The notes under the pieces are model-generated. The model was not told the DNA's origin, ran no database searches, and saw nothing but the letters and a program-made list of their open reading frames with translations. This document shows, one piece after another, positions 26,593-35,045 of a DNA stretch of 64,000 nt; the stretch's first letter is position 1; each line of letters starts with the position of its first letter. Made by a program: the position numbers and the translations under genes. The DNA comes from Microthrixaceae bacterium (GTDB lineage Bacteria > Actinomycetota > Acidimicrobiia > Acidimicrobiales > Microtrichaceae): NCBI GenBank assembly GCA_023957975.1, contig JAMLGM010000010.1, forward strand, positions 62,001 through 126,000. Direction: 5' to 3'.

Positions 26593-28347
26593 ATGCAACC
26601 CGGCGTCGACCCTGCCGACATTTTGTCCGACCCCGAAAGCGCTTCTGACCGTGCACCCAAATGGTGGCAGTCGACGAGCATCTACCAGATCTATCCGCGG
26701 TCCTTCGCCGACTCGAACGGCGACGGCATCGGCGATCTCGAGGGCATCATTTCCCGGCTCGACTACCTCGCCGACCTCGGCGTGGGGGCGATCTGGGTGT
26801 CGCCGTTCTTCACCTCGCCCCAACGTGACGTGGGGTACGACGTCGCCGACTATCGCAACGTGTCACCGGAGTACGGCACGATCGACGATGCCCAGCGCCT
26901 GATCGACGAGGCCCACGCTCGCGGGCTGCGGGTGCTGTTCGACCTCGTGTTGAATCACACCTCCGATGAGCACCCGTGGTTTGTCGAGTCTCGGTCCTCA
27001 CGCACGAACCCGAAGGCCGATTGGTACGTGTGGGCCGACGCTCGCACGGATCGGCTCGGTCGTCGCCGGCCGCCGAACAACTGGCGTTCGGAGTTGCAGG
27101 TCGAACGCGCCTGGCGGTGGTGCCCCGAACGCGAGCAGTACTTCCTCGCCAGCTTCCTCGATTTCCAGCCCGACCTGAACTGGCGCAACCCAGCGGTGCG
27201 CGCCGAGATGTTCGACATGGTGCGGATGTGGCTCGGGCGCGGGGTCGACGGGTTCCGCCTCGACATCTTCGGTTCGATCATGCAGGACGCCGCGCTGCGC
27301 AACAATCCGCCGTTGCCCACCGTCGTCGCCGGGTTGCCCCGCCTGCAGCGCCCGGTCCACACCCTCAACACCACGGAGAACTTCGAGTTGGCCGCCGACC
27401 TTCGCGAGGTGTGCGACGAGTTCGGGCCGGGGGAGCGGGTGTTGCTCGGCGAGGTGTTCGGCGACGAGGACACGCTGGCGCGCTACGTGCAGGTCGGCGA
27501 TCGGCCGGGGCTGCACGTGGTGTTCCTCTTCGAATTCCTCCACGCGAGCTATTCGGCGAAGCGCTATCGCAGTCTGATCGAGCGGTTCGAACGACGGTTT
27601 CCCGCACCCCAGCAGCCGACCTATGTGGTGGAGAACCACGACCGGGCGCGGTCGATGTCTCGCCTCGGCGGCGACGAGCGCAAGGCCCGGGTGTTGGCCA
27701 CGCTCATGTTGACGCTGCGCGGCATCCCGGTGATTTTTCAGGGCCAAGAGGTCGGAATGACCAACAAGTACATCCCGTTACGCGAGGCCGTCGACCCGAT
27801 CCCGCGGGTGTTTCGCCGCATCCTGCACGAGCCGCTCAACCGGCGGTTGCCCGAGCGGCTGAACCGTGACGAGGTTCGGGTGCCGATGCAATGGAGCGAC
27901 GAGCCCGGCGTCGGCTTCACCGATCCCGATGTCACCCCGTGGCTGCGCTACGGCGACGATGCTGCGACACACAACGTGTCGGTGCAAAACGAGGACCCGG
28001 CGTCGCTGCTCAACCTGTATCGCGAGCTGTATCACCTTCGTCGCGAGTATCCGGCGATCGCTCACGGGTCGCTGGAGTTGGTTCCGGTCGACGGCGGCGA
28101 CGAGGTGATCGCCTATCGGCGCGGCGATCCCGATCAGCCCGAAGCCGGCAACGTGTTGGTGGTGTGCAACCTCGGCGATACCGGCGCTGCCCATCGGGTC
28201 GAAGCGGGTGCGGCGATGCTGGTTCGCACCGACGACTCGGTTGCTCTGGTGCAGGGCCTCAACGACGAACGATGGCTCAACCTGCCACCCCACAGCGCCG
28301 CCGTGCTGAGCGGGTCGGTGCTGGGCGGGGCGCCGCATCGCCGTTGA
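26593..28347 (+). CDS. GH13 alpha-glucosidase (oligo-1,6-glucosidase-like)
   Basis: A 584-residue glycoside hydrolase family 13 enzyme acting on alpha-glucosidic bonds. The start of the barrel is visible (WWQSTSIYQIYPRSFADSNGDGIGDLEGI). Catalytic residues can be placed: nucleophile Asp224 in GFRLDIFG, acid/base Glu287 in GEVFG, and transition-state Asp350 in NHDRAR; region I is DLVLNHTSDEHPWF. No signal peptide is seen, so it is cytoplasmic. Preference among maltose, isomaltose, sucrose or trehalose cannot be decided. There are no sugar transporter genes next to it. Confidence 0.88.
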   Translation: MQPGVDPADILSDPESASDRAPKWWQSTSIYQIYPRSFADSNGDGIGDLEGIISRLDYLADLGVGAIWVSPFFTSPQRDVGYDVADYRNVSPEYGTIDDAQRLIDEAHARGLRVLFDLVLNHTSDEHPWFVESRSSRTNPKADWYVWADARTDRLGRRRPPNNWRSELQVERAWRWCPEREQYFLASFLDFQPDLNWRNPAVRAEMFDMVRMWLGRGVDGFRLDIFGSIMQDAALRNNPPLPTVVAGLPRLQRPVHTLNTTENFELAADLREVCDEFGPGERVLLGEVFGDEDTLARYVQVGDRPGLHVVFLFEFLHASYSAKRYRSLIERFERRFPAPQQPTYVVENHDRARSMSRLGGDERKARVLATLMLTLRGIPVIFQGQEVGMTNKYIPLREAVDPIPRVFRRILHEPLNRRLPERLNRDEVRVPMQWSDEPGVGFTDPDVTPWLRYGDDAATHNVSVQNEDPASLLNLYRELYHLRREYPAIAHGSLELVPVDGGDEVIAYRRGDPDQPEAGNVLVVCNLGDTGAAHRVEAGAAMLVRTDDSVALVQGLNDERWLNLPPHSAAVLSGSVLGGAPHRR

Positions 28348-28349
28348 TG

Positions 28350-28386
28350 GTCGTGGCCCCGCCGGGGCTACCAGCGAGGCCACGAC
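28350..28386. terminator. Bidirectional hairpin between glucosidase and thiolase genes
   Basis: A perfect 9-bp stem, GTCGTGGCC at 28350-28358 and GGCCACGAC at 28378-28386, with a 19-nt loop that itself contains CCCC-GCC-GGGG. It fills the gap between two convergent genes. There is no T tract. Confidence 0.6.
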
Positions 28387-28397
28387 GCTCCGGGCGA

Positions 28398-29543
28398 TCA
28401 GACGCGTTCGATGACGGTGGCCGAACCCATGCCGCCGGCGGCACACATGGCGACGGCGCCGAACTGGGCGTCGAGGCGGTCGAGTTCGTTGAGCATGGTG
28501 ACGATCATGCGGGCACCGGTGCAGCCGATCGGGTGACCGAGCGAGCAGCCCGAACCGTTCTGGTTCACGATCGCCGGGTCGAGGCCGAGGCGCTTGGTGG
28601 CGGCGACGGCGACCGAGGCGAACGCCTCGTTGATCTCGACGGCCTGCAGGTCGGCAACGCTCAGGCCGGCCTTGGCGAGGGCCTTACGCATAGCGGGCTC
28701 GGGGGTGAGCCCGGTCTCCTCGGCGGCAAGCCCGACCGAAGCCCAGCCGCGGATGATGGCGCGGGGCTTGAGGCCATGCGCCTTGGCGAATTCGGGAGAC
28801 ACGAGCGTGAGCGCAGCGGCGGCGTCGTTGAGGCCCGAGGAGTTTCCGGCCGTGGTGGTCGCCCAGTCGTTCTGGGGATTCAGCACCGGCAGTGTCGCAA
28901 GCTTCTCGAGGCTCGAGTTGCGGCGGGGGTGCTCATCGGTCGTGAACTGCGAGCCGTCGGGCAGGGTCACCGGCACGATCTCATTGGCGAACCGGCCCTC
29001 GTCGATGGCGCGCACGGCGTTCATGTGGCTGTTGAACGCCCATTCGTCGGCCTGCTCGCGGGTCACCCCTGCGATGCGGGCGGCGTTGTCGCCGACCCCG
29101 AGTGCCGTGTTGAACGGCGGTGCGAGCTCGGTCGGCTCGTTGGCCGGGGACAGCCAGAACTCGCCCCCGCGGCTGGTGCCCGGAGCGGTCGTCATCGACT
29201 CGACACCGCCAGCGACACCGGCGTCGATCATGCCCGCGGTGATGTTGGCGGCGACCCACTGCACGCCGGCCATTCCAGAAGCACACCAGCGTTGGGTGGC
29301 GACGCCCGGGATGTTCGTGAGACCGGCACGGATCGCGGCGTTGCGGCCGATATTGCCCCCACCCTGGAACGACTCACCGAAGCCCATGTCTTCGAACTGG
29401 GAGGCGTCCACACCGGAACGCTCGACCGCTGCGGCAATCACGGTTTGGGCGAGTTCGAACGCATCGACCCCGCCGAGCGAGCCCTTGTAGGCGGTGGCGA
29501 TCGGCGTGCGAACGCCGCTGACGATATAGACCTCGGATGCCAT
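28398..29543 (-). CDS. Thiolase (acetyl-CoA C-acyltransferase)
   Basis: A 381-residue thiolase. The nucleophilic cysteine is Cys87 in RWCASGMAG, and the C-terminal catalytic motifs are NGSGCSLGHPIGCTGAR (His) and CAAGGMGSA (Cys). It may cleave 3-ketoacyl-CoA in beta-oxidation or condense acetyl-CoA; sequence does not decide. AGGAG lies 9 nt before the ATG. It stands alone, without fadB-type partner genes. A 15-bp dyad 32 nt upstream of the start is a candidate operator. Confidence 0.88.
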   Translation of the reverse strand: MASEVYIVSGVRTPIATAYKGSLGGVDAFELAQTVIAAAVERSGVDASQFEDMGFGESFQGGGNIGRNAAIRAGLTNIPGVATQRWCASGMAGVQWVAANITAGMIDAGVAGGVESMTTAPGTSRGGEFWLSPANEPTELAPPFNTALGVGDNAARIAGVTREQADEWAFNSHMNAVRAIDEGRFANEIVPVTLPDGSQFTTDEHPRRNSSLEKLATLPVLNPQNDWATTTAGNSSGLNDAAAALTLVSPEFAKAHGLKPRAIIRGWASVGLAAEETGLTPEPAMRKALAKAGLSVADLQAVEINEAFASVAVAATKRLGLDPAIVNQNGSGCSLGHPIGCTGARMIVTMLNELDRLDAQFGAVAMCAAGGMGSATVIERV

Positions 29544-29574
29544 GACGGGAAACTCCTACGAGTGGACGGGTGAC

Positions 29575-29589
29575 CTGACGCTTCGTCAG
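29575..29589. promoter_or_regulatory. 15-bp inverted repeat upstream of the thiolase gene
   Basis: CTGACG-CTT-CGTCAG, perfect 6-bp arms with a 3-nt centre, in the divergent region between the thiolase and O-methyltransferase genes. Possible repressor operator, for example for a TetR-type fatty acid regulator. No regulator gene is adjacent. Confidence 0.3.
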
Positions 29590-29675
29590 ATCAGCAGTGC
29601 GTTCGATTGTGTCATGCGCCACGCAACGACGTGAAGCTGGGCTCGGCCTAGGATCGCCTCGCTCGTTCCTGCGCA

Positions 29676-30368
29676 ATGCCGTACCGGGGCGGCCGGGGAC
29701 GACCAGTGGCCAGCACTCGAAGGGTGATTGTCTCATCCGACATCGCCGAGTACGTCGTCGCGCACAGCACCGCTCGCGACGAGGTGCAGCGCGAGCTCGC
29801 ACAGGTCACCGCCGAACGCACCGGCCGTGCTGCCGGCATGCAGATCGGCCACGACCAGGCCCTGTTCATGGAGATGCTCACCCGCGCCATCGGAGCCCGT
29901 CGGGCGATCGAGATCGGCACCTTCACTGGGTACTCGTCCCTCGCCATCGCCCGCGGTCTCGGTCCGGAGGGTCACCTGACCTGTTGTGACGTAAGCGAGG
30001 AGTGGACCTCGACGGCCCGCGAATTCTGGCGGCGAGCGGGGGTGGAGGACCGGATCGATCTACGCATCGCGCCCGCGCTCGAGACGATCGCGTCGTTCGG
30101 TGCGGAGGTGCGCTTCGACCTGGCGTTCATCGACGCCGACAAGGAGAACTACGCCGCGTACCTCGACGCGCTCGATCCCCATCTGCCCGCCGGGGCGATT
30201 GTGCTCATCGACAACACCTTGTGGTCGGGGGCGGTGCTCGACCCACCCAGCGACGATGCGTCCGCCCAAGCGCTCGCTGCGCTCAACGATGCGTTGGTCG
30301 ACGGTGAGCGGTTCACCGTCGCGATGTTGACCATCGGCGACGGGGTGACGATGCTCCAGAAGCGCTGA
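29676..30368 (+). CDS. Class I SAM-dependent O-methyltransferase (caffeoyl-CoA type)
   Basis: A protein of up to 230 residues in the O-methyltransferase 3 (CCoAOMT-like) family. The SAM-binding motif AIEIGTFTGYSSLAIARGL and the metal-binding and catalytic segments FIDADKENYAAYLD and LIDNTLWSG are clear. Homologues usually begin near the SSDIAEYVVAHS segment, so the GTG at 29724 (preceded by CGAAGGG) or the one at 29706 may be the real start. The substrate in actinobacteria is mostly unknown. It is convergent with the nitroreductase gene, 12 nt apart. Confidence 0.82.
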   Translation: MPYRGGRGRPVASTRRVIVSSDIAEYVVAHSTARDEVQRELAQVTAERTGRAAGMQIGHDQALFMEMLTRAIGARRAIEIGTFTGYSSLAIARGLGPEGHLTCCDVSEEWTSTAREFWRRAGVEDRIDLRIAPALETIASFGAEVRFDLAFIDADKENYAAYLDALDPHLPAGAIVLIDNTLWSGAVLDPPSDDASAQALAALNDALVDGERFTVAMLTIGDGVTMLQKR

Positions 30369-30380
30369 GCGCTCGGTGGG

Positions 30381-30941
30381 TCATTCGTGCCAGGTGATGG
30401 TCGGGGCCTCGCGCACGCCGGCGCCCTCGGAACCGGTCGGGTAACCCAGGTAGATCGCCCCGGCGCAGAACGTGCCGGGCGGGAACCCGCAAAGCGCGAG
30501 CAGTTCGGGAGCGGTCGGGGTGGCGATCGTCGACCACAGCGTCGCGAGCCCGAGCGCATGCGCTCCGAGCAGCATGTTGTTGATCCCGGCCGATACCGAG
30601 TCGCGGTTTTCGCCGGTGGTGACCTCGTCGGGTCCTTCGATCGAACCGACGACGATGATGGTTGAAGCCCGGAAGTACTTGGTGCGGGTCTTCTTGATGG
30701 CGGCCTCGTGCGCCTCGAGTTTGACCAACACGTCGCCAATCGTGTCGCCGAGACGTTGGCGTGCAGCTCCGGTGAACACGGCAAAGCGCCACGGGTTGGT
30801 TCGCCGGTGATTGGGGGCCCAGGTCGCCAGTTCGCACAGGTCCTCGACGACCGCGCGGGGCACCTCGCGATCGGAATCGGTCTGTTTGGTCGTGCGACGG
30901 GTGCGCACCAGCGCTTGGAGATCGGTGAACTCGACGGACAT
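30381..30941 (-). CDS. Nitroreductase-family flavoprotein
   Basis: A 186-residue FMN-dependent nitroreductase-like protein of the short YdjA-like group. It starts SVEFTDLQALVRTRRTTKQ, with the flavin-contacting arginine-rich segment, then ATWAPNHRRTNPWRF and, near the C-terminus, AGAIYLGYPTG. The enzymes reduce nitro groups, quinones or other electron acceptors with NAD(P)H; the natural substrate is not known. I prefer the ATG at 30941 over the GTG at 30947. Confidence 0.82.
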   Translation of the reverse strand: MSVEFTDLQALVRTRRTTKQTDSDREVPRAVVEDLCELATWAPNHRRTNPWRFAVFTGAARQRLGDTIGDVLVKLEAHEAAIKKTRTKYFRASTIIVVGSIEGPDEVTTGENRDSVSAGINNMLLGAHALGLATLWSTIATPTAPELLALCGFPPGTFCAGAIYLGYPTGSEGAGVREAPTITWHE

Positions 30942-30980
30942 GACCACCAGTTTGGCGCGTCCGGGGAGTCACCAACTTCG

Positions 30981-31003
30981 TTGTCAGGGGTCGCGTTTAG
31001 TAT
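30981..31003 (+). promoter_or_regulatory. PafBC/RecA-NDp-type DNA-damage promoter of the HNH gene
   Basis: TTGTCAGGG at 30981-30989, then exactly 8 nt, then TAGTAT at 30998-31003, then 7 nt to the ATG. The mycobacterial LexA-independent damage promoter is tTGTCRgtg-N8-TAnnnT. The match includes the spacing and 8 of 9 upstream positions. The same element is found before uvrB. Confidence 0.7.
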
Positions 31004-31010
31004 CAAACGC

Positions 31011-32510
31011 ATGTTCGAGGGCTTCGACAGCGAACTGAATAACCTGGGTTCCGGGATCGACGATGTGGCGGTGTTGTTCGAGCTGCAACGCCGTTTGGAT
31101 CTGCACATGATCGACGTGGTGGGCGAGTTGGATGCTGTTGGGATGACCGACATCGTCGAGGGCCTGTCCACCAAAGCGTGGGTGTCGAAGATGGCTCGTT
31201 GTTCGGGGGTGACCGCGGCGCGTCGGGTTTCGGTCGCTCGGGCGGTACGGCGCCGGTATCAGCCCGACGTGTTGGACCGGCTCCGTTCCGGTGTTGCGGG
31301 GTTCGATCATCTGGTGGTGATCGGACGGTGGTCGAACCCGCGGATCGAACCCACCTGGTCCGACAACGCCGGACCAATGCTGGATTTGGCGGAGCATTTG
31401 ACGTTCGCGAAATGGGAAAAAGTCATCGCCGCGTTGGCACGACTCGTCGACACCGACGGCACCGAACCCGCCCCACCAGCAGAAGAATCCTGGCTCGACC
31501 TACGCGACATCCACGGCCCCGACGGTGTCATCGGTGTGGAGGTCGTCGGAGAGTTCTTCGGCGACTACGCCGAGGTCGTACGCCAGGCCATCAACGACGC
31601 CACCAACCGTCACCGCAAAGCTGTCCGCAACGACGCCGAACAGTTCGGCGGGTCACCGACAACATCAGAATCCCAGTTGCGGGCTAAAGCGTTGATGGAC
31701 CTGTGCCGTTTCGGCACCCAGTTCACCCTGTCGGGTAACTACCGGCCAGGAACCGCAGAAGTCACCATCATCTTGCAGGCCGACGAACACGGCCAACCAC
31801 GCGCGTATTCGCCTACAGGTGATCCACTCACCGCCGATGTGATCGAACGCATGATGTGTGACCCAGAACTGCGCGCTGTCCTGTTGGACTCGTTGGGCCA
31901 GCCGCTCGATGTTGGCCACTCCGTGCGGTTGGCGACCGACGCTCAACGCGCCGCACTCGCCGCGCGTGATGGGGGGTGTTGTTTCCCCGGCTGCGATGCA
32001 CCGGTCCAACAAACCGAAGCCCACCATGTTCGCCATCACCGCAACGGCGGTGCCACCGCGGTGAACAACCTGGCGTGCCTGTGCCGACACCACCACGGCC
32101 TGGTGCACCGCATCGGATGGGCCATGCACATCACCACCGACGGATGGACCCTCTACACCCACCCTTGCGGGATCACGATCTGGGGGCAACAACACGGGGT
32201 ACAACGCCAAGGCCCCCTCCCCGAAGAACTCGCGGCAGAACCCGAACCCCCGGCCCGGCCCAAAGTGAAAGTCCGCGGCGGGACCGTCGATTTGGGCGAC
32301 GCTATCGCCACGATCCGGCGCCGTTACGACCGCATGACCGCCAACCCCGACACCCGCATGTACCGACCCCACGACGCCCGCAGGTCAGCCTCCAGCCGAG
32401 GCTCGGGCAGGAGCAGCCGAACCGGCGGAGCGACGAGGGCCAGGCGCCCCACAGCCGGGCAACTCTCACTCACCCCGACCAAACCACCCCAACCACCGAT
32501 ACGCCAATGA
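31011..32510 (+). CDS. DUF222/13E12-type HNH endonuclease-domain protein
   Basis: A 499-residue protein of the actinobacterial DUF222-HNH family, related to mycobacterial 13E12 repeat proteins. The N-terminal helical DUF222 part starts MFEGFDSELNNLGSGIDDVA. The HNH nuclease domain sits around residues 320-370: CFPGCDAPVQQTEAHHVRHH, then GGATAVNNLACLCRHHHGLVH, with the paired zinc cysteines and the catalytic His. The C-terminal 60 residues are Arg/Ser/Pro-rich. The biological role of the family is unknown. I chose the ATG at 31011 because the open frame before it is antisense to the nitroreductase gene and because a damage-type -10 box lies 7 nt upstream. Third codon positions are noticeably richer in C and A than in neighbouring genes. 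Confidence 0.82.
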   Translation: MFEGFDSELNNLGSGIDDVAVLFELQRRLDLHMIDVVGELDAVGMTDIVEGLSTKAWVSKMARCSGVTAARRVSVARAVRRRYQPDVLDRLRSGVAGFDHLVVIGRWSNPRIEPTWSDNAGPMLDLAEHLTFAKWEKVIAALARLVDTDGTEPAPPAEESWLDLRDIHGPDGVIGVEVVGEFFGDYAEVVRQAINDATNRHRKAVRNDAEQFGGSPTTSESQLRAKALMDLCRFGTQFTLSGNYRPGTAEVTIILQADEHGQPRAYSPTGDPLTADVIERMMCDPELRAVLLDSLGQPLDVGHSVRLATDAQRAALAARDGGCCFPGCDAPVQQTEAHHVRHHRNGGATAVNNLACLCRHHHGLVHRIGWAMHITTDGWTLYTHPCGITIWGQQHGVQRQGPLPEELAAEPEPPARPKVKVRGGTVDLGDAIATIRRRYDRMTANPDTRMYRPHDARRSASSRGSGRSSRTGGATRARRPTAGQLSLTPTKPPQPPIRQ

Positions 32511-32557
32511 ACCGGCGGCCCCGACGGCATCGGCGCACCGTCGGGAGGTCTTCGCCC

Positions 32558-32563
32558 TACGCT
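32558..32563 (+). promoter_or_regulatory. -10 box for leaderless aroQ mRNA
   Basis: TACGCT, then 6 nt, then the aroQ ATG at 32570. Confidence 0.45.
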
Positions 32564-32569
32564 GAGTGC

Positions 32570-33058
32570 ATGCACCTGACGACCGAGCCGTCGCGCCCAA
32601 CCCCCGGTGGCGCCCAACTGCCGATCCTGCTGTTGTCGGGGCCGAACCTCAACCTGTTGGGAGCCCGCCAGCCCGAGATCTACGGCACGACCACCCTTGA
32701 TGACCTGGTGGCGCTGGCCACTGATGAGGCTGCCGCCCTGGGGTTCGCTCTGGAGGCGTCGCAACACAACCATGAGGGTTCGATCGTCGAGGCGGTTCAC
32801 GCGGCGCGCACCTCGACGTCGGGCATCATCATCAACCCCGGCGCCTTTACGCACTACAGCTACGCCCTTCACGACGCGCTCGCCGCCTATGACGGGCCGA
32901 AGGTGGAGTTGCATCTGTCGAATCCGTCAGCTCGCGACGAGTTCCGCAAGCTCAGCGTGGTCGCTGCGGTGGTGAACGGCACGATTGCCGGATTCGGCGC
33001 CGGCGGGTATCGGCTGGCGGTTCAAGCGCTCGTCGGATTGATCGGGTCGTCGCGGTGA
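32570..33058 (+). CDS. aroQ: 3-dehydroquinate dehydratase, type II
   Basis: A 162-residue type II dehydroquinase of the shikimate pathway. Motifs: LLLSGPNLNLLGARQPEIYG (catalytic Tyr and Arg), SQHNHEGSIVEAVH, IIINPGAFTHYSYALHDAL and VELHLSNPSARDEFRKLS. The ATG at 32570 is supported by TACGCT-N6-ATG; the open frame extends far upstream but that part is antisense or shadow sequence of the HNH gene. Its stop overlaps the peptidase start as GTGA. The aroC gene of the same pathway is at 60021. Confidence 0.95.
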   Translation: MHLTTEPSRPTPGGAQLPILLLSGPNLNLLGARQPEIYGTTTLDDLVALATDEAAALGFALEASQHNHEGSIVEAVHAARTSTSGIIINPGAFTHYSYALHDALAAYDGPKVELHLSNPSARDEFRKLSVVAAVVNGTIAGFGAGGYRLAVQALVGLIGSSR

Positions 33059-34380
33059 CGGTCTCGATCACCAATGCCGATGTCGATGCGTTGCAGGGAG
33101 CGGTGCTGGACGCTCCACTGCATCCCATGGACGTTGCGGGTCGGCTGGGTCGCCTTCGCGAACGGTTCCCCACAGCCGCCGCCGACGGGGGTCCGATCGA
33201 CGCGCTCGTCGTGACGAACCTCACCAATGTCCGGTATCTCACCGGATTCACGGGGTCCGCCGCGATGCTCGTCGTGACGTCGGCTGACCCAACCGGTACA
33301 GCACCCGCCGCGGTGCTGATCACCGACGGTCGCTACCGCGACCAGGCGAGTGCCCAGGTCGAGGCATCGGGGGCTTCGGTGAGGGTGCACATCGTCGCCG
33401 ACAAGCAGCTTTCGGCGGTGCGCGACGTGCTGGTCGCTGCCGGGGCGTCCAGGGTCGGCCTCGAGGCCGATGCGGTGAGCTGGTCGACACAGCGGTCGAT
33501 CGTCGAGATCTTCGCCGAAACAGGTCACGCTCCCGAGGGTTCGGGCCTCGATGCGGTCGCCACGACGGGGGTCGTCGAGGAACTCCGTATCACGAAGGAT
33601 CTCGGGGAGCTCGACCGCATGTTGCGAGCAGCGGCCATCGCAGACCAGGCCCTCGCCAACGTGATCGGCCTACTTGCCGGCACGGCACAGAACGGCACGG
33701 CACAGAACGGCACGGCACAGAACGGCACGGCACAGAACGGCACGGCACAGGCACAGGTCCAGGGCTCAGTGGCCGGGGAGCTGACCGAGGCGGCCTTCGG
33801 CCTGGCCCTCGACACCGAGATTCGTCGCCTCGGGGCCTCCGCCAACAGCTTCGAAACGATCGTCGCCTCGGGCCCGAACGGTGCGCTGCCGCACGCCCGT
33901 CCGACCGATCGGGTCATCCGCCGCGGCGATCTCTTGGTGTTGGATTTCGGTGCTGTGGTCGACGGCTACTGCTCCGACATGACCCGCACCTTGGGCATCG
34001 GCGCACCGGGCGACCTCAGCGACCGTCTGGTGGCGATGTGGAACGCGGTCCTCGAGTCCCAAGCGGCCGGGGTCGCCGCCGTCGGCCCGGGGGTCGAGTC
34101 GAAGAGGGTCGATGCAACCTGTCGAGAGGTGTTGGAACGCCACGAACTTCTCGAGTACTTCACCCACTCCACCGGCCACGGCGTCGGGCTCGACATCCAC
34201 GAGGCTCCGCGGGTCTCCAAGCCGTCGACTGCTACGCTCGCGCCCGGTTTTGTCGTCACCGTCGAGCCCGGGGTGTACCTGTCCCCACACGGTGGCGTCC
34301 GGATCGAGGACACCGTCGTGGTGACCGAGGACGGATGCCGGCCGTTGACGTCGTCGCCGAAAACGCTCTTCGTGGCCTGA
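33055..34380 (+). CDS. Xaa-Pro aminopeptidase-like M24 peptidase
   Basis: A 441-residue metallopeptidase of the M24B family, which removes residues before proline. The N-terminal creatinase-type domain covers about residues 35-180. Metal ligands of the pita-bread domain are visible: LDFGAVVDGYCSDMTRT (two Asp), STGHGVGLDIHE (His), VTVEPGVYL (Glu) and VRIEDTVVV (Glu). Between the domains, residues 209-232 are five copies of an NGTAQ-type unit encoded by a perfect 15-nt tandem repeat, which replaces the normally short linker. The GTG start overlaps aroQ by 4 nt. The aroQ-pepP-efp-nusB order is common in bacteria. Confidence 0.88.
   Translation: MTVSITNADVDALQGAVLDAPLHPMDVAGRLGRLRERFPTAAADGGPIDALVVTNLTNVRYLTGFTGSAAMLVVTSADPTGTAPAAVLITDGRYRDQASAQVEASGASVRVHIVADKQLSAVRDVLVAAGASRVGLEADAVSWSTQRSIVEIFAETGHAPEGSGLDAVATTGVVEELRITKDLGELDRMLRAAAIADQALANVIGLLAGTAQNGTAQNGTAQNGTAQNGTAQAQVQGSVAGELTEAAFGLALDTEIRRLGASANSFETIVASGPNGALPHARPTDRVIRRGDLLVLDFGAVVDGYCSDMTRTLGIGAPGDLSDRLVAMWNAVLESQAAGVAAVGPGVESKRVDATCREVLERHELLEYFTHSTGHGVGLDIHEAPRVSKPSTATLAPGFVVTVEPGVYLSPHGGVRIEDTVVVTEDGCRPLTSSPKTLFVA
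33679..33750 (+). repeat. 15-nt in-frame tandem repeat in the M24 peptidase gene
   Basis: Four identical copies of GGCACGGCACAGAAC plus a 12-nt fifth copy, then GCACAG. The unit is a multiple of 3, so copy-number change keeps the frame and only alters linker length between the two domains. Confidence 0.95.
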
Positions 34381-34392
34381 CCGTCTCGGGCC

Positions 34393-34424
34393 GATCACCC
34401 GATCACCCGATCACCCGATCACCC
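34393..34424 (+). repeat. 8-nt tandem repeat upstream of efp
   Basis: Four perfect copies of GATCACCC, followed by a degenerate fifth (GATCGACC), in the 93-nt gap between the peptidase gene and efp. It probably arose by slippage; it could affect the efp leader if transcription starts upstream. Confidence 0.9.
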
Positions 34425-34473
34425 GATCGACCGCTATTTCAATCCAGAAACGACCCTCCGACGAGGAACCACC

Positions 34474-35043
34474 ATGGCTCAGATCTCCACCGCCGACTTC
34501 AAGAACGGCATCACCCTCGAATTGCCCGAAGGGCTTGTGCAACTCGTCGAGTTCCAACACGTCAAGCCCGGCAAGGGCGGCGCCTTCGTGCGCACAACCC
34601 TCAAGAACGTGCGTACCGGAGCGGTGATCGACCGCACCTTCCGCGCCGGCGAGAAGATGGAACGGGCGTTCATCGAAAAGAAGGAGATGCAGTACCTCTA
34701 CAACGACGGCAGCGACTTCGTGTTCATGGATTCGAACACCTATGAGCAGCTGTCGGTGGCTCCGGCGGCTCTCGGTGACGCGAAGAACTACCTGCTCGAG
34801 AACATGACGGCGCAGATCCAGATGTTCGGCGACGAGATCATTGGTGTCGAGTTGCCGGCCTCGGTCGACCTGCCCATCTCCGAGACCGAGCCGGGCCTGC
34901 AGGGCGACCGCAGCTCGGCGGGCCGCAAACCGGCGACGCTCGTGACCGGACTCGTGGTGCAGGTTCCGCTCTTCATCGGCCCCGACGACGTCATCCGTGT
35001 CGACACCCGAACGGGCGAGTACATCACCCGAGCCAACGGCTGA
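34474..35043 (+). CDS. efp: Elongation factor P
   Basis: A 189-residue EF-P, which rescues ribosomes stalled at polyproline. All three OB-like domains are present in order. The modifiable loop is KPGKGGAF with Lys34 at the tip. Because this loop has Lys rather than Arg, rhamnosylation is not expected. The loop lacks the PGKGP extension seen in some lineages. AGGAAC lies upstream of the ATG. nusB follows 2 nt after the stop. Confidence 0.95.
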   Translation: MAQISTADFKNGITLELPEGLVQLVEFQHVKPGKGGAFVRTTLKNVRTGAVIDRTFRAGEKMERAFIEKKEMQYLYNDGSDFVFMDSNTYEQLSVAPAALGDAKNYLLENMTAQIQMFGDEIIGVELPASVDLPISETEPGLQGDRSSAGRKPATLVTGLVVQVPLFIGPDDVIRVDTRTGEYITRANG

Positions 35044-35045
35044 CC

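Noticed and set aside
30708..31010. N-terminal extension of the HNH protein
   Set aside because: Antisense to the nitroreductase gene; the damage-type promoter lies between it and the ATG at 31011.
31011..32510. HNH gene as a homing endonuclease or part of an intron or IS element
   Set aside because: No intron ends, no flanking repeats or transposase; the DUF222 architecture is a normal chromosomal family in actinobacteria.
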